Below, in pieces: positions 26,543-33,903 of a stretch of 64,000 nucleotides of DNA. Source of the stretch: Paenibacillus sp. FSL R5-0766 (GTDB lineage: Bacteria > Bacillota > Bacilli > Paenibacillales > Paenibacillaceae). The stretch spans positions 3,286,001 to 3,350,000 of the forward strand of contig NZ_CP150227.1 of assembly GCF_037971845.1 (NCBI RefSeq), read 5' to 3'. Position numbers and translations under genes: made by a program. The notes under the pieces are model-generated. The model had not been told where the DNA came from and did no database searches. It saw nothing but the letters and a program-made list of their open reading frames with translations. The first letter of the stretch is position 1; each line of letters opens with the position of its first letter.

Positions 26543-27298
26543 ATGAAAAAGCCCATGATCGGTGTACTGCCTTTGTATGATACGGACAAAAAAAGTTACT
26601 GGATGCTTCCTGATTATATGAACGCCATAGAAGGAGCAGGTGGAATTCCGATTATGCTGCCTTTGACAACAGATACCGAGATCATAACAAGGTTGGCTAA
26701 TGAGTTTGATGGGTTCTTGTTCACCGGAGGACATGATCTCAATCCTGAGCTGTATTATGAGCGTGCAGAGGTTACCTGTGGAGAGTTATGTATTGAACGC
26801 GATATGATGGAGTCGATATTATTACAAAAGGTAATAGAGCTTGATAAACCTGCCTTTGGCATATGCCGTGGACTGCAGCTATTTAACGTTATGTTGGGTG
26901 GAACGTTATATCAAGACATTCCGACTAGCCTTCAACTTCATGGGAACAAGATCGTTAATCATAAGCAAAGTCCGCCGTATACGAATCTTGTACATGATGT
27001 ACATATTGAGGAAAATAATATCCTATACGATATTTTGCAAACAGATACGATAAAAGTGAACAGTTATCACCATCAGGGAATCAAAATGTTATCGGATAAG
27101 TTAACGGCCGTGGCCGTCGCTGAAGATGGACTTATCGAATCCGCGGTAATGCCGAACCGCTCGTTTGTTTTGGCTGTGCAGTGGCATCCAGAGTACAGCT
27201 ATAAAGTAGATGACTACAGTCAGAAGTTATTTGCGGCGTTTGTTAATGCTGCTAAATCCCCGCGCTATACTAACCATATAGAAGACATCACCGCATAA
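26543..27298 (+). CDS. Class I glutamine amidotransferase-like hydrolase (peptidase C26, PuuD-like)
   Basis: 251 residues of the gamma-glutamyl-GABA hydrolase family, which cleaves gamma-glutamyl amides. The catalytic Cys is in F-G-I-C-R-G-L-Q near residue 111, and His and Glu are in Q-W-H-P-E near 215. T-G-G-H-D-L-N-P marks the N-terminal half. The ATG at 26543 follows GGGAGG; an upstream in-frame ATG has no site. In PuuD-type pathways the substrate is gamma-glutamyl-GABA from putrescine. No other puu gene is nearby, so the substrate is open. Confidence 0.85.
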   Translation: MKKPMIGVLPLYDTDKKSYWMLPDYMNAIEGAGGIPIMLPLTTDTEIITRLANEFDGFLFTGGHDLNPELYYERAEVTCGELCIERDMMESILLQKVIELDKPAFGICRGLQLFNVMLGGTLYQDIPTSLQLHGNKIVNHKQSPPYTNLVHDVHIEENNILYDILQTDTIKVNSYHHQGIKMLSDKLTAVAVAEDGLIESAVMPNRSFVLAVQWHPEYSYKVDDYSQKLFAAFVNAAKSPRYTNHIEDITA

Positions 27299-27314
27299 AA
27301 TGTGAAAAAGAAAA

Positions 27315-27348
27315 AAGACCTCCTGTTTATAAAAACAGAGAAGGTCTT
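27315..27348 (-). terminator. Terminator of the TetR-MMPL operon
   Basis: Read leftward, AAGACC...GGTCTT with inner CTGTTT/AAACAG pairing is followed by a T-rich stretch. It lies between the amidotransferase-like gene and the MMPL gene. Confidence 0.75.
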
Positions 27349-27405
27349 AGTATTGGTGAATATAGTTGTAATAGTAATCATGGTATTACCATTCTATTGG
27401 CAGGA

Positions 27406-29730
27406 TTATTTTGATCCAGACTTCGTGTTGGCATGCTCTTCAGCATTCAGGGAAGCAATCAGCTTCTCGCCTTCAACATCCAGGTTTGGCAGAATGCGAT
27501 CCAGCCATTTTGGAAGTGCCCAAGCTTTGTCTCCGAAAATAGCCATGATGGCAGGGACCAAGCCCATACGGATGATAAAAGCATCAATCAGAATGCCTAC
27601 CGCCAAAGTGAAACCAATCTGCTTGATCATGACATCGTCAGTGAATATAAATCCTGCAAATACAGAGACCATAATCACTGCTGCGGCAACAACCACGCGA
27701 CTTACCTGATTGTACCCATGAACGACGGATTCGGTCCCGCGATGACCATGCACGTAGGATTCCCGCATGGAGCTCACAAGGAAGACTTGATAGTCCATCG
27801 CCAGGCCATACAGGATACCTGTCACGATGATCGGCATAAAGCTCAGCAGCGGGCCGCCTGTATCGAAACCAAAGAGCGAATGCAGCCAGCCCCATTGGAA
27901 TACAGCAGTGGTGATCCCGAATGTAGCCAGGATACTAAGCAGGAAACCGATGGTGGCTTTAATTGGAACGATAATCGAACGGAATACGAGTAACAGGATG
28001 ATCAGCGAGAGCAGGATGATGATGCCTACATAAATAGGGAACACCTGCGCCAGTTTGGCTGACATATCGATGTTAACAGCTGTGAGTCCAGTAACTCCGA
28101 GTTTCACATCATAGGTCTGTGCGATGCTGGAATCAGCCGCACGTAGATCAGTGACCAGTGTTTTCGTGAGATTATCGTTAGGACCCGTTTTTGGAATGAG
28201 ACTGAAAATAGCTAAATCTTCTGTCATACCAAGCGGTGTGACTTGTGCAACGTTATTCTGACCTTGGAGTTCCATCACCAGACCACCCAAGAGTTCTGGT
28301 GTAACTTTTGCGGAAGACTGATTAGGCTCTGCGACCAGAATAAGTGGTCCGTTGAATCCTTCTCCGAAGCCTTCGGAGATGGCATCATAACTTTGTCTTG
28401 CAGTTGTATCCAGATTCGCTGAGGAAGCGCCGGGGATACCCATTTCCATTTTGGTGATCGGCGTCGCGGCAAAACCAAGAATGACGATGATGGCGATGAT
28501 GGTAGCCCAACGATTTTTGATAACGAATTTTACCCATCTGTCCGCAACTCCGCGGCTAGTGGCTTTAGGCTGTTTCGCGCTTTTTTCACGAGCTTTGGCG
28601 GAACAGATGCGTTCTCCTACCAATCCGAGTAAAGCTGGCAACAGGGTTAAAGCAACAAATACGTTGATGAGTACGGTGGCAGCTGCGACCAAAGCCATCG
28701 TAGACAAGAATGTGAGACCGATGACAAGCATACCGCACAGTGCAATAATGACGGTTAATCCGGCAAAAAATACTGCGCTGCCCGATGTACCAATGGCTCT
28801 GGCCGTTGCTTCTTTTGCGCTCAAGCCTTGATCAATGATCATTCGACGCTGGCGATTAACAATGAAGAGAGCATAATCGATTCCAACAGCCAATCCAACC
28901 ATGAGAGCCAGGACGGAGGTAACACTAGGCATTTCGATGAATTTGGAGATGGAGAACGCACCACCAACTCCAATGGCAACACCGAGGAGTGCAGTGATCA
29001 GAGGTAGACCTGCTGCAACAACGGAGCCAAGGGTGATCAGCAATACAATGACAGCAATGACCAGTCCAACAATCTCTGCCGAGCCGACTCCAATCGATAC
29101 CGTTTTGAGCGTTTCGCCTGGCAAGACTGTAATGTTGGTTCCTTGCTCTACCGTCATAACCGATTGAATAACAGAATCAAATACATCCTGTGTTATGGCA
29201 GACTGCTCGATTGTAAATTGGAACTGGAAAAGTGCAATGCTGCCGTCCGAAGAGATCAGCATTCCAGGTACAGGAACACCATCCACCATCAAAGGTCCAT
29301 AGGGAGGAGGCGTGGTTGTTGCGGATTGCGCCATATCAGTAGCCTGAGCATTCTGAGCCATTTCCGCCTGAGCACCCGAATTACCCGCTTCAGCTGCATA
29401 GTCCGCAGGGTTAAGGACTTTGTCTAATCCGTAAACTTCATTGACACCTTTCATCATGGCCGCCAAACGTTCAGGCGTATCCAAACGCTCGTTGTCTGGT
29501 GCTTTGAAGACAACACTTCCTTGACCGCCGGAGGCGGCTGGCAGTTCTTTTGCCAATTGATCCAGAACCTTCTGTGACTCTGTGCCTTCAATCTTCATTT
29601 CAGAACTGATGTGAATACCATTGATGCTGATCATGGAGATGACAATTCCCAGAATTAAAACCCAGCCAATGATGAAATAGGCAGGTTTGCTAAAAGCGGT
29701 TTTCCCCACTCTGTATAATAATGTAGACAT
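27406..29730 (-). CDS. MMPL-family (RND superfamily) membrane transporter
   Basis: 774 residues with about 12 membrane segments in two repeats, each with a large extracellular loop. The conserved proton-relay sequences are present: G-I-D-Y-A-L-F-I-V-N-R near residue 285 and A-M-D-Y-Q-V-F-L-V-S near 648. Family members export lipids, surfactants or drugs. The first extracellular loop contains an Ala/Gln/Met/Pro-rich stretch (about 115-150), probably a flexible insert. It lies 19 bases after a TetR gene on the same strand and is almost certainly co-transcribed and controlled by it. Confidence 0.9.
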   Translation of the reverse strand: MSTLLYRVGKTAFSKPAYFIIGWVLILGIVISMISINGIHISSEMKIEGTESQKVLDQLAKELPAASGGQGSVVFKAPDNERLDTPERLAAMMKGVNEVYGLDKVLNPADYAAEAGNSGAQAEMAQNAQATDMAQSATTTPPPYGPLMVDGVPVPGMLISSDGSIALFQFQFTIEQSAITQDVFDSVIQSVMTVEQGTNITVLPGETLKTVSIGVGSAEIVGLVIAVIVLLITLGSVVAAGLPLITALLGVAIGVGGAFSISKFIEMPSVTSVLALMVGLAVGIDYALFIVNRQRRMIIDQGLSAKEATARAIGTSGSAVFFAGLTVIIALCGMLVIGLTFLSTMALVAAATVLINVFVALTLLPALLGLVGERICSAKAREKSAKQPKATSRGVADRWVKFVIKNRWATIIAIIVILGFAATPITKMEMGIPGASSANLDTTARQSYDAISEGFGEGFNGPLILVAEPNQSSAKVTPELLGGLVMELQGQNNVAQVTPLGMTEDLAIFSLIPKTGPNDNLTKTLVTDLRAADSSIAQTYDVKLGVTGLTAVNIDMSAKLAQVFPIYVGIIILLSLIILLLVFRSIIVPIKATIGFLLSILATFGITTAVFQWGWLHSLFGFDTGGPLLSFMPIIVTGILYGLAMDYQVFLVSSMRESYVHGHRGTESVVHGYNQVSRVVVAAAVIMVSVFAGFIFTDDVMIKQIGFTLAVGILIDAFIIRMGLVPAIMAIFGDKAWALPKWLDRILPNLDVEGEKLIASLNAEEHANTKSGSK

Positions 29731-29749
29731 TTCTCTATTTTACACTCCT

Positions 29750-30397
29750 CTATGATGAATGTGGATGGTTGGCATGTTCAAATCCTGCCCGTAAATGATT
29801 AAACGTGGTTTCCAAAAATTGATCGAATGTTAAAACATCGGGCTTGGTATCTTCAGTAATGACTTGTCCGGGCAGTAACACTTTGAGTCTTCCATCAATT
29901 AATGGCAGTATTGTTCCATATAGTGCGTTGATCAAAAGATAAGTATAGATCTCGTCATACTTTCCGTTAGATAAGTCTAATAAGGTATCTTGTGCCTGCG
30001 TCTGCATCCGGTGCATGGCTCCAAGGTAATGCGGTTCTAGCACAGGATAAGTCTGGGATAGTGATACTAGTTGATGAAGCCTTCCTAAGAGTTCTGTTGT
30101 AAGCTGCATCTTGATCAGGTTATACAGTACGTCAAGCAAAGAGGCATTATCGGACATTTTGGTAAGTAACTCTTCGAGTTCGGTTGTATTCTGAACGGAT
30201 ATTGCGCCTCTTGCTACGGCTTCTTCTTTACATGTGAAATAGTTTGCAAATGTTCTACGTGAACAACCCACCTGAAGCACGATATCTTCGACCGTAAAAC
30301 CATCGAGTCCGTGTTCAAGAGTCAGTTCAAATGCAGCACCAGCAAGTGCTTTTTCAGTCGCTTCTTTTTTCAAATGTCGCAAGTTTCGTTTAATCAT
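29750..30397 (-). CDS. TetR-family repressor of the MMPL transporter operon
   Basis: 215 residues. The TetR helix-turn-helix is at about 15-60 (F-T-V-E-D-I-V-L-Q-V-G-C-S-R-R-T-F-A-N-Y-F), followed by an all-helical ligand domain. It is first gene of a two-gene unit with the MMPL exporter. Its promoter carries a near-palindromic site at the -35, so autorepression is likely. GCGGAG precedes the start. The inducing compound is presumably an export substrate. Confidence 0.87.
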   Translation of the reverse strand: MIKRNLRHLKKEATEKALAGAAFELTLEHGLDGFTVEDIVLQVGCSRRTFANYFTCKEEAVARGAISVQNTTELEELLTKMSDNASLLDVLYNLIKMQLTTELLGRLHQLVSLSQTYPVLEPHYLGAMHRMQTQAQDTLLDLSNGKYDEIYTYLLINALYGTILPLIDGRLKVLLPGQVITEDTKPDVLTFDQFLETTFNHLRAGFEHANHPHSS

Positions 30398-30493
30398 TAT
30401 TCTCCGCTTATGCGTTCACCTCCAATATCAATGAATATGGTTTAATACTTTTTAAGAAGAGCACACTTACTTAATATGCACTTTGTGAGGTTT

Positions 30494-30540
30494 ATCATAA
30501 CAAACAAGTTGCTCATTGTGCAAATTTACTCATTGTGCAA
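30494..30540 (-). promoter_or_regulatory. Promoter and double operator of the TetR-MMPL operon
   Basis: Leftward -35 TTGCAC (complement of 30518-30523), 18-base spacer, -10 TATGAT (complement of 30494-30499). CTCATTGTGCAA occurs twice (30512-30523 and 30529-30540), 17 bases apart. The first copy sits within TTGCNCANTGNGCAA, a 15-base dyad covering the -35. This fits binding of two TetR dimers. Confidence 0.65.
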
Positions 30541-30634
30541 TTATTTTATATGACAGCTATACTACGAATCAATGCTTCAACTCCTGAGAAATGAATGTTA
30601 AAATCAATAGAAAAACTTGGGGCGATAACGAGAT

Positions 30635-31519
30635 ATGAGTAGTCGTAAACAAAGTTTATTGGAAACAGCACTTGCACTATTTTTAGAGCATAGTTATGCA
30701 AATACAACAATTCAGATGATCCTGGATCAATCGGGTGTATCCAAAGGCACATTCTACAAATTTTTCAGTTCCAAAGAAGACTGTTTATATTCGATTATTG
30801 ATCAGCGTATGCAAGAGGATGTTTTCATTCGTAAAGAGCTTGAACAAAATCACTATACATCGGATTATGACCTGCTCGTTGATCAGATTGCCATTCCCAT
30901 GTCTGGACCTGACAAAGAGCGAGTGTGGGAATTGTATTGGACTGGTTTTTACGCCGGAGAGATCAACTCAGCGAAACTGGCTAAAGTGCATCTAAACTGG
31001 CTGTCTACACGCTTGATTCAGGTGTACGGAAAAGACATCAGCTTATATGCCAACGAAGGTGCAATATTGTGCTATGGCATACTGCATCAGATTGCCAACA
31101 CCTCGAGAAGTCTAAATACGAAAAAACCGGTTTGGAGCGAAGTTGTTCCAAAAGTATTAACGTACATTGAAGTGATATTAAGAACAATGCATCAAAGAAA
31201 TGAACATATTTTTGACGTTCAGTCTCTCTATTTCCTGAATGCCGATGAGCGTAACCATGATATGGGACTGGATATTGATAATGTATTGATCGAATTGGAT
31301 GAGTTCAACAAGCGTGTTCAAAAATCCAGTGAATCTGTATCGTTGAAGCAACTTTCGAAAGGGCTCTTAGCGCTATTACAGGATCAAGGGGATTTAAATA
31401 TTCCTGTAATCGAAGTGGTGCTGCAAGCGTTTCACAAAGAGTATAAATCCAGTGCGTTTCAATCTGAAGCCAATAGACTGACCGAAGCCTGTTGGTGGTA
31501 CTTGGAACTGGTGAAGTAA
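30635..31519 (+). CDS. TetR-family transcriptional regulator (long form)
   Basis: 294 residues, about 90 longer than a typical TetR. The helix-turn-helix is clear at about 8-50 (A-L-F-L-E-H-S-Y-A-N-T-T-I-Q-M-I; S-K-G-T-F-Y-K-F-F). The C-terminal 110 residues beyond the usual ligand domain are helical and unrecognised. It is divergent from the other TetR gene and lies just upstream of a P450 gene whose promoter has two large palindromes, so control of the P450 is the likely role. The ribosome binding site is weak. Confidence 0.83.
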   Translation: MSSRKQSLLETALALFLEHSYANTTIQMILDQSGVSKGTFYKFFSSKEDCLYSIIDQRMQEDVFIRKELEQNHYTSDYDLLVDQIAIPMSGPDKERVWELYWTGFYAGEINSAKLAKVHLNWLSTRLIQVYGKDISLYANEGAILCYGILHQIANTSRSLNTKKPVWSEVVPKVLTYIEVILRTMHQRNEHIFDVQSLYFLNADERNHDMGLDIDNVLIELDEFNKRVQKSSESVSLKQLSKGLLALLQDQGDLNIPVIEVVLQAFHKEYKSSAFQSEANRLTEACWWYLELVK

Positions 31520-31533
31520 CGTAATTAATATGG

Positions 31534-31570
31534 GGGTTGGCTCGTAGCCGACCTCTTTTTTTGTTTTTTT
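31534..31570 (+). terminator. Terminator after the long TetR gene
   Basis: GGTTGGCT pairs with AGCCGACC (one wobble) around CGT, followed by T-rich sequence. Confidence 0.85.
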
Positions 31571-31582
31571 ATGCCCGTAGTT

Positions 31583-31613
31583 TTAATTAATATACTAATA
31601 GTATATTAATTAA
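31583..31613. promoter_or_regulatory. Perfect 31-base palindrome, upstream P450 operator
   Basis: Bases 31583-31597 and 31599-31613 are exact complements around A31598. The core ATATACTAATAGTATAT is shared, apart from the central base, with the site at 31667-31683. There is no U-tract, so an operator is more likely than a terminator. Confidence 0.7.
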
Positions 31614-31656
31614 TTGTTATTATAACAGTTGTTTTATGCTGTTTTACCTATGATAT

Positions 31657-31686
31657 TTGAAATTAAATATACTAGTAGTATATAAT
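31657..31686 (+). promoter_or_regulatory. P450 promoter overlapped by operator
   Basis: -35 TTGAAA (31657-31662), 18-base spacer, -10 TATAAT (31681-31686). The perfect palindrome ATATACTAGTAGTATAT (31667-31683) fills the spacer and enters the -10, a classic repressor position. The same 17-mer occurs 77 bases upstream. Confidence 0.75.
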
Positions 31687-31744
31687 CGGAATGAACATAT
31701 ATTTCCATAGATTTGAATCATTTCACTTCGAAAGGAAGATTTAT

Positions 31745-33004
31745 ATGAATAATTCGAATAACCAGACATCGGAAAAAGTAGAATTTAATTTGTTTAGCGA
31801 AGAAAATAGTAAAGATCCATTTGCCATGTTTGCACAGATGCGTGCCAAAGGTTCTGTTGTCCCTATTCCTAACCCAATGGGTGGAGCAGGGCAAACCTGG
31901 ATTGTAACTCGGATGGGCGTTGCCATGGAAGTGCTGAAAGATCACTCTCGATTTACGGTAGATATGAACTCTATTGATCGTGGCAATGATATTCGAAAGA
32001 ATCTCTCAGACGAGCTTGGTTCAACGGAACCCCAGACCTTTTTTACCGGAAAGTCGATGCTCTTTGTTGATGAACCGGATCATCGTAGACTCCGTAGCCT
32101 GGTTTCCAAAGCGTTCACTCCAAGATATATGGAAAGCCTGCGTCCACGCGTCCAGGAAATTGCCGATGAGTTGATTGACCAATTCGAAGGAAAAGGAGAG
32201 ATGGATCTTGTAAAAGATTATGCCTATCCTTTCCCAATCAACGTTATTTCCGAAATGTTGGGTATACCTCAGGAAGACCGACCTCAGATTCATGTATGGT
32301 CTGAAGCCATTGCAAAAGGTCTTGGTTTTGGTAAACAGGACCCTGCCGTAGCGCAGCACTTGCGATCATTTGCAGAGTACACCTCACAGCTTGTGGCGAA
32401 CAAACGAGTAGAACCTTCTGATGACCTCATCAGTCAATTGATTGCGATTGAGGAGGAGGGTGATCGACTGAATGAAGATGAATTAATATCCATGATCACG
32501 TTATTGATATTTGCCGGACATGAGACTACTTCCAATCTGATTGCAACTGGTTCTTATCTTCTTCTGACCCATCCCGAACAACTGGAACAACTGAAACAAG
32601 ATCTGAATCTGGTTCCTTCTGCGGTGGAGGAGTTGCTACGATATAACGGACCCGCCACTTCCTCAGGTCCTCGTTATGCAACACGTGACACGGAGTTGGA
32701 TGGACAATTGATTCAAAAGGGAGATGTTGTGATTCCCCTTCTGAAATCAGCAAATCGGGACGAGCAGCAGTTCACTGACCCCGAAGAGTTGGATATCGAA
32801 CGCAAAATAAAACGGCATTTGGCCTTTGGACACGGGATCCATATGTGTCTTGGCGCTCCACTTGCTCGGGTGGAAGGGGACGTGGCGTTTACTACGCTTT
32901 TGCGTCGGCTACCCGATCTACAGCTCCGTGTTCCTCAGGAAGAGATTCAGTGGCACTCTGCTTTGTCATCACAAGGATTGGCATCGTTGCCCGTAAAATT
33001 CTAA
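31745..33004 (+). CDS. Cytochrome P450 (CYP107-like)
   Basis: 419 residues, a soluble bacterial class P450 monooxygenase. The I-helix oxygen-activation motif is A-G-H-E-T-T-S near residue 260, the K-helix E-E-L-L-R near 297, and the haem loop F-G-H-G-I-H-M-C-L-G carries the ligand Cys at about 368. It is most like CYP107 enzymes such as B. subtilis PksS/YjiB, which hydroxylate polyketides, fatty acids or xenobiotics. The start at 31745 follows AAAGGAAG; an earlier ATG at 31691 falls at the predicted transcription start. No ferredoxin or reductase gene is adjacent. Tight repression by a TetR is likely. Confidence 0.9.
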   Translation: MNNSNNQTSEKVEFNLFSEENSKDPFAMFAQMRAKGSVVPIPNPMGGAGQTWIVTRMGVAMEVLKDHSRFTVDMNSIDRGNDIRKNLSDELGSTEPQTFFTGKSMLFVDEPDHRRLRSLVSKAFTPRYMESLRPRVQEIADELIDQFEGKGEMDLVKDYAYPFPINVISEMLGIPQEDRPQIHVWSEAIAKGLGFGKQDPAVAQHLRSFAEYTSQLVANKRVEPSDDLISQLIAIEEEGDRLNEDELISMITLLIFAGHETTSNLIATGSYLLLTHPEQLEQLKQDLNLVPSAVEELLRYNGPATSSGPRYATRDTELDGQLIQKGDVVIPLLKSANRDEQQFTDPEELDIERKIKRHLAFGHGIHMCLGAPLARVEGDVAFTTLLRRLPDLQLRVPQEEIQWHSALSSQGLASLPVKF

Positions 33005-33029
33005 TCGTTTTTATAAATGTGACTCACTG

Positions 33030-33061
33030 GAGTATGACGAATTGTCGTCATACTCTTTATT
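33030..33061 (+). terminator. Terminator of the P450 gene
   Basis: GAGTATGACGA (33030-33040) pairs with TCGTCATACTC (33045-33055), 11 bases with a 4-base loop, then TTTATTTA. Confidence 0.85.
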
Positions 33062-33168
33062 TATAATGAGGATAGAACGGTATGAACAAGAAGCACTCCA
33101 ATGGCGTGAACATACTTAATGTTAAACATAAAATTGAGTACATAAATTTTGTTGTGGAGGTAAACATT

Positions 33169-33382
33169 ATGAATAAAGATGAATTTTTAATGCATAAGCG
33201 GCACATGATCAATTAGCGGAAATTGCTGGAAGCAACATTATGATCGCTGTGAAGAAGTATTTAAGAAAAGTCCTCAAAAGCCTGAGATAGTGGAGGAATT
33301 ACTGGGCGCAGAAGGCTTGAAAGTATTCGAAGGATATCCATTTCATTCATGGTCCTTGTTCGGACAAAAAATTAATTTTTAA
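33169..33382 (+). pseudogene. Decayed small gene with two frameshifts
   Basis: A good ribosome binding site (GGAGG, 8 bases before ATG 33169) starts M-N-K-D-E-F-L-M-H-K. The protein-like reading then continues in the next frame (A-A-H-D-Q-L-A-E-I-A-G-S, from 33198). It shifts once more near 33240 to Y-D-R-C-E-E-V-F-K-K and runs to a stop at 33380-33382. Joined, it would be a polar protein of about 70 residues. I do not recognise the family. Frameshifts could in principle be sequencing errors, but two in 200 bases argue for decay. Confidence 0.5.
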
Positions 33383-33688
33383 TTATTGCTTGATTTTTTT
33401 TTCAACGTCTGATAGTGTAAGACCTGTGATTTTGGGAAGTTTATTTATCAATATGAATTAGAGCTTTCCAGCAGATAATTTTTGACCACTTCACCAGGAA
33501 GTTAAGGCCATACGGACAGCCGGGTCAAACGCCGATTGGCAACTTATGTTGCTTTATTGATTGAGTTCAAAGCTCAAATTTTATAAGTTGGTTACTTTAC
33601 AACCAGTGCAATTGCACATCAACTTGTGAAACGGTCAATAAGAGTGGTAAAGGCGAATTATTTGCTATATAGACTCTGATCCAATATT
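33383..33688. other. Gene-free stretch after the decayed ORF
   Basis: All six frames are broken. It holds a perfect 12-base palindrome GTGCAATTGCAC (33606-33617) and no recognisable transposase or promoter that I can defend. It may be further remnant sequence. Confidence 0.4.
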
Positions 33689-33779
33689 GATATACATGAA
33701 GGAGCTTTCCGCCAAAGGAGTTCTTGTGAACTTTTTTGGTCATGGAGACTTCACGTCTTTTTTATGATGTATATCGATA
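33685..33779 (+). ncRNA. Candidate structured leader RNA upstream of the polyamine genes
   Basis: TATTGATATACAT (33685-33697) pairs with ATGTATATCGATA (33767-33779), 13 base pairs with one wobble, closing a 69-base interior. Inside are hairpins at 33715-33735 (AAGGAGTTC/GAACTTTTT) and 33747-33759 (AGAC/GTCT), each followed by six T. A terminator hairpin follows immediately at 33781. The order (closed junction, then terminator, then gene) is that of a riboswitch or attenuator. No known riboswitch consensus was recognised. Confidence 0.4.
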
Positions 33780-33780
33780 A

Positions 33781-33829
33781 GCAAGTGTGATGATGCGCGA
33801 TTGCGGGCATTTTTCACCTTGCTTTTTTT
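33781..33829 (+). terminator. Terminator hairpin in the leader of the polyamine operon
   Basis: GCAAG-GTGA (one bulged T) pairs with TTCAC-CTTGC, enclosing ATGC/GCAT, and is followed by seven T. It stands 75 bases before the carboxynorspermidine synthase start, with no gene upstream on the same strand for 400 bases. Attenuation of the operon is therefore plausible. Confidence 0.7.
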
Positions 33830-33903
33830 GTTGTCTTGTTGTCTTGTTGTCATCGTATCAAACCAATTTAAAAAAAATACATATTGGGATAGGAGAATGT
33901 AAA

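Noticed and set aside
33383..33900. Insertion-sequence remnant before the polyamine genes
   Set aside because: Broken frames in all readings, but no transposase motif, terminal repeats or target duplication could be shown.
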